Source: Coffea arabica
Lineage: Eukaryota; Streptophyta; Magnoliopsida; Gentianales; Rubiaceae
Direction: 5' to 3'
Length of the DNA stretch: 64,000 nucleotides
NCBI RefSeq assembly: GCF_036785885.1
Contig: NC_092326.1
Location: forward strand, 39,580,287 to 39,644,286
Under the pieces are notes generated by a model, which was not told the DNA's origin, searched no databases, and saw nothing but the letters and a program-made list of their open reading frames with translations. Below, piece by piece: positions 12,139-24,200 of the stretch. Every line of letters starts with the position of its first letter. Within the stretch, counting starts at the first letter, position 1. Both the position numbers and the translations under genes were made by a program.

Positions 12139-13407
12139 GCATGTGATTAGCAGCTGTTTCTTTCCAATCAATGAGGAAATGAGAGATTTTTTCACTTAAG
12201 TAACAGAAATCGGCTGTGTTGAAATAGACCAACGAAAAGCTAGTGCACTAAGCCCAATAGCTGCGTTATACTGCGAGGCCCAATTTGAGTCCCAATTGAC
12301 TTTAGGCCATGATAGATTCTGACTATTCTTTAGTCCCAATTGACTTGAGTCCCAATCTCCGAACTTGTTTTGGTCATCATTTAGGTTTATTGCCTAATTT
12401 GCCTTACTCAAAAATAGTTAATAAATTATTTAAGATGAATCTTTGGTAGAAGCTCAATTATCAAGTTCGTCCGTCAAAAGAAAATTGTAAAAGTAGGATA
12501 TAAAAATATTTGTCTACCCATAATATTTGTCTCGTCTCATAATATTTGTCTACCCACATTCCCTCGTTAAGTAATAATCTACTGCCTTAATAGTATTTAT
12601 AAACTACTAAACTTTCTAAACAAATATAATTATAAAATGGACTTACTTGAAAAATGATTTGAGATTTCTTAAACTAATATGAAAACCAAACAAACGAGAT
12701 ACCAATTAGGAAAGTTAATACTAAAATAGCTTGGTTTAATTTCCTTCGCGTCGACAAGCAACTATCCTGCTTTCTTTCCCTCCCGCCTTCCCCTCCTCCT
12801 TGTTTGTAGTTCTTACTTGCTTGTAGTTATTTATCCTACTTTTTAATGCTCAAAAAATTCAACAGTTTTTCATAATGTAACCATTTGAAAAGTTGAAAGA
12901 GTTTAAGATTTTTACGAACCTATTCTCTTCAAAGAAGTTGAATCCTTTAAACTAAGCAAACAAAATGGAATCACATTGAAAAACAGGGATAAAAAAAAAG
13001 TGCTTTAAAAAAAGTGGAGAAAGAATATGGATTACAAGACCACGTGGTGGATTCTTACAAAATAAGGTTTGAGAGTTACAATATACGCCTAGAATTTAAG
13101 GAAGAAGCAAGGGAAAATAAGATTGATTTCGGAAAATTGAACAAGTTGGTTAATTAAAGTAAATTACAATCAAGTATGGGAGAATATCCATAAAACACAT
13201 GTACGATGTTGCAAAATGTTTTGCCTCTGTTTTCACCTTAAAAAAAAAAACCAAAAAATCTATTTTCTTGTTTTGGTTGCCATTGATTAAAATTGTAAAG
13301 AAATGAAATATCCAACAAGCCTCAGTTGATTCAACAGAAGACAAAAAAAAAAAAAACAACACAAGTTACCTACTACAATTCAGTCACTACCATTGATGAT
13401 CCTAAAA
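12139..13407. other. Intergenic region flanking the CACTA element
   Basis: No gene, RNA or transposon end is recognised here. A short direct repetition of CCCAATTGACTT- and CATAATATTTGTCT-like phrases occurs at about 12280-12560, and A-tracts are present near 12990 and 13340. The last bases, AAA at 13405-13407, form one copy of the CACTA target-site duplication. Confidence 0.5.
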
Positions 13408-14347
13408 CACTACAAGAAAAACTGCTTATGTTTACCATGTTTGCTCGAATCTGAGCAAATGATTTCTTCCCGGTATTATGATTCGTGGTCTTCATTGCCC
13501 TTGCATTTTTATTTTTTTCACTAGTTTTCTATATCACATACAAATAATTTAGAAATAACTCTAAAATACTGATATACTATTACATAAAGGGAATATACAT
13601 ATACCTTTGTTTCTTCTAACTCCCAATAATCAGCAATGACTTTATATTGATCTTTTACCACTCTCACATCTAAATTGAGCATTTGAGTTTCAACTTGTAT
13701 ATTTGGCTTGTAGTATGTTGCTTTAATCCATGCCTTCCAATTCCTCCAATATTTGCCCAAAGCACGAAGAATCCAAATTTTTGCACTGGGAGGGACATCA
13801 AATTTTTCCTACAAGATATTTCATGTGCTTAGATTCCACCCATCATATCATAAATAACTAACAAATATTGATACAAGTATTAACTGATTTAAGCTTTATT
13901 ACCTTGACAATCTTTAACATGTCTTTCTTCCGAGAATTGTCAATTTTTCGCCAATCTTGGACGTCAATTGGGGCATATGAACCATTTCTTGATATTGTAC
14001 CCAAGAACTCTGTAAATCTTGATTTATTTTTGCCCACTGGTTTGCCAAGTTTGTTGAATTTAACTTTATAACGATGAGATGTAGGCTGACCCCAAACACT
14101 TGTCATATATGTTGGCCCTCGTGTTTTTTTTGCCTCCACATCACCATCAGTCTCATCATCTAAAAAAATAAGAACAATATTTATTAGTGTATATGCAATA
14201 ATATACTTAAAAATCTCAAATGCTCTTGCTAATACCTGTATTCTGAAGCTCTTCCACTCTTATAGACTGATTTTCCATATGCTCATCAATTGGTTCATCA
14301 ATAAGTCGGCTGCTGCTGGAATTTCTTCGTTTCTTAGTCCTAGCCAT
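13373..14347 (-). CDS. Second CACTA gene: Ptta/En/Spm plant transposase-like protein
   Basis: Four exons join in frame on the minus strand: 14347-14236, 14159-13903, 13808-13605, and from 13528. They encode a basic N-terminus (MARTKKRRNSSSS), a central block with GPTYM, WGQP and an RFTEFLG-like segment, then KIWILRALGKYWRNWK, and a C-terminal GKKSFAQIRAN motif. This order is typical of the plant transposase (Ptta/En/Spm) family that accompanies TNP2 in CACTA elements, where it probably binds subterminal repeats (family knowledge). The oddity is at the 3' end: the open frame continues through the terminal inverted repeat and stops at 13375-13373 in flanking DNA, giving about 242 residues. Alternatively a donor at about 13436 (ATG followed by GTAAAC) would splice out of the element. 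The normal C-terminus and 3' subterminal region appear to be missing. Confidence 0.72.
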
Positions 14348-14616
14348 GTCTGAACAACAAACTCAATTCATGTAACATTTAGTCAATTTAATAAAGTTAA
14401 TAAACTACAACTAAAATTCAGCACTTGCAATGTAAAAATGAAACTTCAGCAAGTAAGAAGAAATAAATAAATAACTAAACAACATTACTAGCTAAGTAAA
14501 CAGCATCTTGTTCCAAAATTATAACATGGTACATCAATATTAGGCATAGCCAGAGATAATTTGATAAGTCTACATGCAACAAATTAATAAAACATAGAAT
14601 CTACAGTGGAAGCATA

Positions 14617-17600
14617 TCATGAATTTGGCCTAATTGGAATCAATCCGACTCCTTGAACATCATCACGGATGTAGCTAACATCTCCATTGTCATCTCCCAA
14701 CTGTATGTTTGAAATTGGACTTTGCAAGTACATGTCCACATCACCCACATGATCCATGTTGTACTCAGCTCTTGGTCTTGTGGTGATAACAACATGCCAC
14801 CCATTTTCAAGAGGATCTTCCACATAAAATACTTGTGATGCTTGAACAGCAAGAATATAAGGTTCATTGTGCCGCTTTACATTCGAAAAGTTCGCTAACA
14901 TGAACCCATCCTCATCTTGCTTTAGCCTTTTTCCTTTGGAGACCCAATCACATTCAAATAACAACACTTTTCGACCTTCTCTGTAGTCTAACTCAATGAT
15001 GTTAGTCAAAATTCCATAATAATCCAAATCACTCAAAATTGGATTATTATCTTTTGCACTTGCAAAACTCGAGGTTGTGGCATTAACCATGACTCCACTA
15101 TTTTGTGTTTTTCTTTTTTTCTCCAACTCTCTTGTATGAAATCGAAAACCATTGACAATCAGTCCTTTGTATTGTATCCCAACAATATTTGGACCCTTAG
15201 CAAGCTGCTTCAAATCCATAAGTGATGTATCTCCCTTGCACTCTATATTGTGCTCAATCTGTATTTCATATAAGGACGTTAGAGACAAATTTGTAGTACA
15301 AAAACAGCTAATAACTAGCAATGTTTAATAACATACATGATTGGCAAACCAAGATGCAAAATTCTCACTATGCATGAGTTCAATAACATGTTTTCCAGCT
15401 CGGGGATTCCTTTCTTCAATCAATTGATAATGCTGGCTGCAATTACAATATTCAATGAGTTCTAGATAACTTTGAATAGGACATTTTTGAAATATTATTT
15501 ACTTACTTGATATAGGGATTGACATGGTCACAATTGAATAGGACATATTGATGTGCTTTTCTCAAAATCTCATCGCTGAATTTAGTGGGAATTCCTTTGC
15601 CTAATGGACGAGTTGACATTGAGAACAAATCCAGTCCAGTTGAAGAACTTTTAGCGACCTCTTCATTTCTGTTTGATCGATTCAATTTTGTCTCCACATA
15701 ATCAGCCAAGAAAAATGAACAAAATGTCAAGCACTCTTCTGCTATATACCCTTCAGCAATGCAACCTTCTGGTCGACTTTTGTTTCGAACATAAGACTTC
15801 AAGGTGCCCAAGTACCTTAGAAGAAATATGATATCATAAGACTTCAAGGTGCCCAAATAAATAAATAAATATTAAGATTATTAATTTAATTCAGAACGCA
15901 TACCTTTCAATAGGATACATCCAGCGATAATGGACTGGCCCTCCAATTTTTGCCTTGGTGGCCAAATGGATAGATAAATGCACCATGATAACAAAAAAAG
16001 ATGGTGGAAAGATTCTCTCGAGTTGACAAAGTATAATAGCAATCTCCTTCTCCATGTGGACTAAATCTTCAGCACAAAGGACTTTAGAGCACAACTTTCG
16101 AAAGTACCTACTCAATTTAATCAATGGAGAGCGGACTGCCTTCGATAATGTTTTTCTCAAAGCTATTGGCAACAACTGCTGCATCAAAATATGGTTATCA
16201 TGGCTCTTAAGTCCATAAATTTTGGGCGGCTTCACTTTCACACATCTAGATATATTAGCTGCATACCCGTCCGGTACCTTCACTTTTTTTAGCACTTTAC
16301 AGAAAATTTCTTTTTCCTTCCTGTCCATTGTAAAGCAGGCTGGAGGCAAATAAAATCTACCATTTTCTTTCTCAACTGGATGAAGTTCCGGCCTTATACC
16401 CATGTCACGTAAATCACAGCGTGCAGTATAATCATCCTTATTTTTATCCAGATTCAACAATGTCCCAACAATGCAATCACAAATATTCTTTTCAATATGC
16501 ATGACATCCAAATTATGACGAATTAAATTATCCTTCCAATAAGGAAGATCAAAGAAAATGCTCAACTTTTTCCAACTGAATGGCAATGTTGGATTATCAT
16601 CAACTAATTTTCCAAATCTGATTTGAAAATTTTTCAATTCAGATAAAATTGTAGACCCCATCAAATTTTCAGGAGCTCTCCCATGTTCTTCCTTTCCATT
16701 AAAAGCTCGAGAATTCTTCCTAAAAGTATGAGCCGGATCCAAAAATTTTCTATGGCCCATATAACAATCCTTATGCCTTAACCGTTGTGAAGTTGTGTGT
16801 TTATGACAAACAGGGCATGCATATTTTCCTTTAGTACTCCAACCGGATAAAACTGCATAGCCAGGAAAATCACTGATAGTCCATAATAATGCTGCTCTTA
16901 ATTGAAAGTTTTGTTTGCAAGATGCATCATATGTATTGATCCCCATCTCCCACAATTCTTTCAATTCTTTGATTAGAGGTTGTAAATATACATCAATATC
17001 ATTACCAGGAGCATGTGGACCTGGTATCAACAATGACAACATTAAATATGGCTGTTTCATACACATCCAAGGCGGTATATTATAAGGTATCAAAATCACC
17101 GGCCATGTACTATGAGTGGAGCTCATACTTTTGAAAGGATTAAATCCATCGGAAGCCAATCCCAACCTAACATTACGAGGATCCTTAGAAAAATCTGTAT
17201 GCTGATAATCGAAAGTTTTCCAAGCTGGGGAATCAGCAGGGTGTCTCATATAACCATCCTTAGTACGACCCTCCGAGTGCCATCTCATATGCTTTGCAGT
17301 TTTAGATGACATAAATAAACGTTGCAACCTGGGTTTTAGTGGAAAATGCCATAAAACCTTACGTGCGACTTTTCTTTTCTCACCGGATGGATCATTTTCT
17401 GATGCTTCCCATCTAAGTTCTTTGCATGTTTCACAACAAGTTCTTTTTGCATTTACCCCCCAATACAAAGTGCAATCATTAGGACAAGCATCATACTTTT
17501 CATATCCAAGTCCTAATTCTTTCATTAATTTTTCAGACTCATAGTAAGATTTAGGCAATTTTTCCATGGCTTCAGGAAATGCTTCTCTTAACAAATCAAG

Positions 17601-18140
17601 AAGCATATCAAAGATTTTGTTACTCCATTTACCCAGACACTTCAAGTGAAGCAAGCGAATTATGAACGAAAGCTTGGAAAAATTTTTACAACCAGGGTAG
17701 AGTTCTTGTTGAGAATCATCAATTAACTTATAAAACTTTTCAGCAACTGAATTCGGTAGTTCCTGATTAGATTCAAATGTCCCAGCCATAGCAGGATCTT
17801 GTTGAGGTATTCCTAAGGCTTCATGAACTAGACCATTCATGTCATCACCTATATCAGATACGTTATGAGGAACATTGTCTGAGGTCTGTATCGGTGCAGA
17901 AGAGTATACAAATTCCCCGTGAGCTACCCACTGTGTGTATCCCTTAAGAAATCCAAACACCTTCAAATGAATTTTTGCATCTGCCCTAGACACACATACT
18001 CCACATTTACATTCTGAACATGGACAAGCAATCATTCCATTCCCATGACTTGAATGCTTAAATGCATAGTTTAAGAATAATTCCAAACCCTTTTCAAATT
18101 CACCACTTCTTCTATCTTTCCACATCCAACTCTTATCCAT
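14617..18140 (-). CDS. CACTA transposase TNP2 (En/Spm)
   Basis: Four exons (18140-15904, 15815-15507, 15436-15337, 15258-14617) join with canonical GT-AG introns and consistent phases, giving an uninterrupted protein of 1095 residues. In order it shows: a transposase-associated N-terminal domain (about residues 1-75, with the Cys cluster ACPCSECKCGVC); the TNP2 core (about 220-520), including LASDGFNPF and IPGPHAPGNDIDVYLQPL, whose acidic residues belong to the presumed catalytic core; a DUF4218-like region (about 640-760, with HNLDVMHIEKN upstream of it and PVHYRWMYPIERY within it); and a C-terminal DUF4216-like region (FHTRELEKKRKTQNSG to EWHVVI-like GWHVVI). Family members excise and integrate CACTA elements. 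No stop or frameshift is seen, so it may be functional. A short repeat at the first intron acceptor is described separately. Confidence 0.9.
15791..15856. repeat. 45-bp-spaced direct repeat across the first TNP2 intron acceptor
   Basis: A 21-bp word, ATAAGACTTCAAGGTGCCCA plus A, occurs at 15791-15811 (exon 2) and again at 15836-15856 (intron 1), 45 bp apart. On the minus strand both copies can encode GTLKSY, so the intron carries a ghost copy of the start of exon 2. It looks like a local tandem duplication that straddled the acceptor site. Confidence 0.85.
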
Positions 18141-20935
18141 ATTATTAGAGTTGTCAAATATTTACTCATCAAACAACATAAAGGAGTGTTAATGAGTGAG
18201 TACCTGAAATAATGCATTTTATATGAGATAACAGCTAAAATAATCAATAATTTTGTAATTTATTGCAAGATAGATTAAATTAGACTTAAATACTCAATTT
18301 CATATCAGCAAACCTTTGTAATGTATGAACACTTTTAATAGCAAAATTCAAATAATAAATTACCAACTGCTATATTCAAAAGCAAATTAGAACAAGACTA
18401 ATCAGGCATCTGAACGTATAAAATTAGACCAATAAAGGAATGTACCTGCTCAAGAGTGCCAAAGTCTAGCACCTTTCGTCTGTCAAATACTTACCAGCAA
18501 ATATAAACCTGTCCAAAATAAAGTAAAAGCAACTACCTTGAGTAAATTTTAAAACATGACCTATTGCATTTTTACACCAATTGCTTAAGCTTTCAACAAA
18601 TTATAATAGAGGTCTTAATTACGGTTTAGAAAAGAGGAAAATAGAAAGAAATTGAAAAAAGTAAAAGAAAATACTAGCACTTACTTCTCCCCGTTCTCCT
18701 TTAGGATTCTTTAGATTGATTAATCCATTTCTTAGGTCGATTTAATCAAACAAATACAGAATTAAAAAAATTCATTGCATCTGTTGCCTTGGCTATTATT
18801 TCATATGTTTAACGGTGTTGCAACTAGGCAAAACATTGAACTTCCGTGGCATCCAAGTCCTAAGAGAAGTGACAATCTGAGCATATAAGATTTTATATAG
18901 ATATTTCATTATATGTCAAAGTGCCACATGTTAATGGCAAATGACAAAATCTCACAGCTCATATTTTATTTCCACAGCAAGTTTATGCTGAAATAATAGT
19001 AAAACGCTCTCTCCCAAATTGCATTTAAACTTGAAAAGGGCAATTTTAACATTTTGTTTAAAAAGAACTCTGGAATAAATAAATGAGTCGTGGAATGACA
19101 TGAGACTGAAATTCCAGGAACCCGCATTTGCATGAGAAAAAAGAAATCCCAATAAAAATAAAGTCAAATATAACACAACGTCCAAATAATCAAATACCAC
19201 TCCACTGACTAATTATTTATATGGTATTGATTTAATTGCCAGCACTTCTTAAATATGGCAAAAGCAAAAGAAAAGAAAATGAAGACAAAATTTTATTTAT
19301 GACGCCCACTTCTTATATATTTGCTCAAGAAATATATTCGCTCATTGATCTGACAGATTAGAAAATGGGCGTAGATTTTCTTTAAGTGCCTAGAAGGTCT
19401 TGATCTGATGACTAATGTTAAAGACTCAAAGAATTAGAGATTCTGAGATCAAATCTTTCTTCTTCTTCCCTATTTCATAAATCCCATAACTTTCCTACTA
19501 AAAAATAAATAAAGATGTCCACTCTTATACACTTTGGTCAAGAAATACCGAGTTTTTGTGAAGTCAAGTCTGATTGCAACAGAATTCTTTTTTTTTTTTG
19601 TATTTGTTTCTTTCATAAAAAAAAGAATAGAATAGAATATACTGGTTGTCATTCCAAAATTATAATTTTAAAAAGTTGACTGGTTTTTAGTTCAAAAGTA
19701 TACGTATTTTGCTTTAGAAATATGTGTAAAATATACAAAGATCCCAACCCTGAAACCGCTGTGTAAGAGCTACCTTCACAGCAAAACAAAGGACCACAAG
19801 TAACTTGTCTGCTTGTTTTTTTTTTCCAAAAAGAACGGATGGCTTTTGTTCCATCCATCCATTCATCAAACTCAGTGGAGTGTTATTTGCCATATCTTTT
19901 TTTTTTTAATTTTAATCCCAGCGCATTACATTCTAAAATCTTTCAATACAACTTGAGAATACAGTAATTCTGAACATATCAAACAATAAGCCCAACTGAA
20001 GAAGGGAAGACTATCAAACATTTTTCAATTTCCACACTGCAAACTGGCACTTTTAAGTTTTAACAGCGAGCATAACTTATTAAAAAGCAGGACCCAAATT
20101 TAACCAAAAAAAAAAAAGAGAGCTGTACCATATCTCATATGCAAATGGAAATATACATGTAAGTGGAAGACAAATTCAAAGCAAGCCGATATGCATTGAA
20201 GATTCCCAAAATCAATAATTTTAGAATTAATGAGTATATAAACATACCTCTAATTTCAAACACAATAGAGTGAGTGATGATAGTCCTACAATCCTTCAAT
20301 CGAGACAACATGCAATCCACAAAATCAGGAGCAACTTCATGAGATTGAGTTAGGATCCACCATAATCAACATGAATTTGAGAAATCAAAAGAAAAGAGAT
20401 TGGGAGGATAGAGAGCTAGTGAGAGCCGGCAAAGATTTTTGGGAAAATTTGAGGGAAGAGGACCGACAGAGAGTGAGTGCGGGAAAGAGATGGGTCAATG
20501 AAAAATGAAAGTTTTGGAGATGGTAGATTGGTAGAGGACCGAGAGGGAGAGTGAGGGAGAAAGACCGGCATTTGTGATTTGGGATTTGGGATTTGGGGAT
20601 TTGGGAATTGGGACAATTTTCCCGGTGCTCTTAGGCGCCAATTTGGAGCATTTTTCTGTTTTCTCATGAAACAATTTGCCGCTTCTTTTCATGGATAATT
20701 TGGGATTGTTTTTCCTTCTATTAGTTGTTGAGGCACATCTCTAAAATGCCTCTACAAATATTTTCTTTATATTCTTTTATTTTCATTTTTTCTTATAAGA
20801 TTTGTCCCTTATACATTATCTTTTTTTATTTAATTAATAAGTGTTAGTATGGCAAAAACTACCTAATGCCTTAATAAGTGTTTATTTGAGGCATTTACTT
20901 AATAGTGCCCTAACAAGTATGCCATAATAGCGAAA
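18141..20935 (-). other. 5' leader and promoter region of the CACTA element
   Basis: This long stretch upstream of the TNP2 start holds no recognisable domain. Short minus-strand frames at 20135-20320 and 20416-20692 could be leader sequence. Near 20574-20610 a GGGATTTGG-like word is repeated four to five times. The last 200 bp contain several AGGCATT/AATGCC words in both orientations, probably transposase-binding subterminal repeats (inference from how CACTA ends are built). Confidence 0.5.
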
Positions 20936-21232
20936 TTTTCTTGTAGTGAAATTGCAAGAGAAGGAAATCCATTTATAGATATAGTCCGAACAGGAATGGA
21001 CATATCCTTTTCAAGTACATATGCTTCTTCTTCTTTTTTTTTTTTTTCCTTTCATCTTTTGAGTTTGCAAATCACGAAATACAAATGCAAACCATACATT
21101 TAGTTCATCATGCATCATTTCCTTTGAACAAAATTCTCCAAATCCATAATAAGATTCTTCTAGTATTATGCTATACATACACCCCAATATATATCATACA
21201 TTAATTCCGACAATTCATCACACTTTCCTTGT

Positions 21233-24200
21233 TCAATTATCTTCCAATAATTTGTGAAAGAGTGATTGAAACTTCTCCATCTCCTTCCCAGGAAGAGCAA
21301 CCAAAACATTGACTGCATTAGCGTTGGCAGCATCAATATCAGGGAAGAGCAAAATGATATCTTTCCTCTGATGCACCACCGGGCAGCTATACCTTGGTTT
21401 CCCCCACGGGTATTCCATTTCAGCAAAGCCTAACCTCCACCATGATGATATCAGAAACTCCCCGTGCGGGAACCCTTTGTAAACCTCTCCCCAGTCGATG
21501 GCAGACCTCGCATACTCATCGGTCATCCTTGCAGCCCCCTCCGACACCATCGCCACCAGCTTCGAAAACGGCCCTTCCTCCAGCTCCCTGCATTTCGCGG
21601 TGGCGTAGGCGGTCAGCACCGCATTGCCCGTGTATGAAGCGGGAAGCGGCGGCTTCATCCGTGGACGGATATCGACCGCGTAAAGCACGGTGGACAACCT
21701 CTCTAGACCCTCCTCTGAGTCGCATGACAATGCTTTGCACCTCCAAACATGAGCTGTTACGACGTTAAAGCCAGTGATCCTGTAATTTGTTGTCGCGGTG
21801 GCTGCGGCGGCGGCGGGCCCGCTGGCTTTTGCCTTCTCCTTCAAGTAACTGATGTGGTCTGAGCTGAGCCGGAAGATTTTGAAGGCAAGTTCCTCTTGTG
21901 GGCAGTCAAAAGTTGGATGGCTTGGTTCTTCCCCAATTGGAATCTTGAGTTTGAGCAATTCTGGATGAGGGAATGTGACCTGAGGCGGTGATCTTGCTGC
22001 TAGCACGGTACGATCATCGTATGGTACAATTGCCAAGGGTTTGTCGTCAAAAGCTTGTGAGGCTAAATTTTGTAGGAAGATTTTGAAGCTCAGACCATCA
22101 AGCATGGCATGGTTGGTGGACACGCCCATTGCAAAACCACCGCATTTAAATGATGTTAGCTGCACAAGAAGGAAAGAAAAGAGAATGATAATAATGTTGC
22201 GTTTGAACTGCAATTTTTGCAAAAGAAAAGTTTTTACGTTTTTCGTGATTATATTTTTTAATTAATTTTTATTTTATATATATTAAACTTGTATAATATA
22301 CCTTTGTATAAAAATTTTAAAAAAATATCAATTCAAATGATTTGTAAATTTCCCTGGTATTCAAATGGGGCTGTTTTTTTTTTTTTTTTTAAATTTTGAG
22401 GAAGTAGATATGCCCCTTTCTGGGTTCTCTAACGTTCCCAGATAGACTAGATATAAGATGGATTTCAATGACTAAAGAGAGCATATGTAGCCCATGATGC
22501 CAATGAGTCATTTCCAGTTTGTGTTTTGGGAAGAAAAAAAAAAAAGAAAAGAAGCCTGAGAATTTAATAATAAACCAAAAACAGTATAATAATTAGGGCT
22601 CAACATATATAGCTAAGAAGAAATATGATTAGGGACTCAAATATTCTTAGGAGTCATTCTTGCATGCTTGACTTCTTGTATTGGTAGGTGGAAAATACAT
22701 ACTTGAAAAAGAAAGGAAAGAAGAAGAGGGATCCACAATAACAGAGAGTTACACAGCTTAATTAATTGCTGTGGACCATACTAACGAAGACTAAGATGAA
22801 AAATAAAGGGGACTATATTAATGACTTTTTAAGTTTCTTGATTAGTTATTTCAACACCAAAAAAAAAAAAAAAGGCTTATCATAGTTAGTTTTTAAAAAA
22901 AAGGCTTGTTTGGACAGACGGTCACTGGCCATTTGGTCCAGTGATCATCACCCTCTTTAGTGATGCTGGATGTCAGGAGCTACTCCTGCCTCCCTCAAAT
23001 TTGCCACAATATGTGACTTATCTTAGTTAACCATCTCCTCTTATCTCTTCCCCCTAGATTAGGTTAGATTAGCTTATAGAACATCTATCGTTGCCGATAA
23101 AAAAAAAAATCTTATTTGGACAGACAATGAAGTGGAAAAAAAAATAAGTTTAGGGGAAAAAAAAAAGTAAAATATGGCCCATCTTTTATCTGCAAGGCTA
23201 GTTCATCCTTTAAAAAAAAAATCAATTTGTATGATATAGGGAAAAAATGTCAATATTCCGTTCGTATTTTCCCCCTCTCCCCCCCCCCCCGGCGGATGGA
23301 AGAAGTAGAATAACTTTTAGTTAATTTAAAAGATAAAACTTTGAAACTTACATCATTAAAGAAACCTATCTTTTTCTTTCCAAATTTTTTGGCTCTGCAA
23401 ATTGAGATTAGATCCTCATTTTTTTTTTCATTCTCCCCCTGAAATTGCAGTGTATGGTGCCGGTGGAGTAGTGAGGACATCATTCATCCAAATTTAATTT
23501 TGTATCCAATGCTTCGATCTAAAATTAAGCAAAATCACATGTGCAGTTGGGAAAACCTTGAGTCTGTTTGGATATCCTATTTTTTTAAATAATATTTTAC
23601 TTGCATCATAAATCAATTTTTCAATCTATCTTTTTATATTATCAACCATCTTTTTATCTTACGTACATTCAATCACAAAAAATACTGCAGTAATTATTAC
23701 AAATAATATTTCAAATAACATCATCCGAACGGACTAAGTATCAATGCAATGTGTTAGTACATCATTTTCACGGACTGTACATACCTACTAAGGCGGTCAT
23801 CTCATCTACTATAGCTATCCATTATGACAATCACATCCGTGCAAGTATTGCTGTTTCGCTGACACGAGCCTTAGTTGGAAACTATTAAGGGCATTAAATA
23901 GCATAAAATATTTGTGTTTCTTTTTTCAAACAAAAAAAAAAAAAAAGAAAGAAAGTTTTGTTCTGCATGTCTTGTGAAGAAAACTGGTTACTTGAAAAAT
24001 ATAGAGGAGGAATTCACCCATTTGGTACAATAATTATCCAATAACTATAAAAATAACTTGGCCATGTCATAGAAAAAAAATACAATCCTGTGGACCATTG
24101 AGTGCTAATGTTTTTGTGAGCATATATAGCATTAGGATGGCCGAGTTAAACCTTCCCATTCTTTTGGAAGGACAAATTTAGGTGAAAGCATTGAGCACTG

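Larger units (their letters stand above)
13408..20948 (-). mobile_element. CACTA (En/Spm) transposon, 7541 bp, complete ends
   Basis: The element starts CACTACAAGAAAA (13408-13420) and ends with the exact inverse TTTTCTTGTAGTG (20936-20948), a 13-bp terminal inverted repeat of the CACTA superfamily. It is flanked by the 3-bp duplication AAA (13405-13407 and 20949-20951), as expected for these elements. Both genes are on the minus strand, so the transcriptional 5' end is at 20948. The 5' subterminal zone (about 20700-20935) carries AGGCATT-type repeated motifs in both orientations. The 3' subterminal zone is nearly absent. The long transposase frame is uninterrupted, which suggests a relatively young insertion. 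It lies 284 bp past the stop codon of the BAHD gene. Confidence 0.92.

Noticed and set aside
13858..14139. Stand-alone 93-codon minus-strand gene
   Set aside because: It is exon 2 of the second CACTA gene. The supposed start is a GTG within an exon, and the frame joins neighbours at good splice sites.
14617..15321. Separate 234-codon gene in the CACTA element
   Set aside because: It is the last exon (15258-14617) of TNP2; the upstream residues are intron sequence and the splice phases match the preceding exon.
13408..20948. LTR retrotransposon
   Set aside because: No long terminal direct repeats, gag or reverse transcriptase; the ends and proteins are those of a CACTA element.
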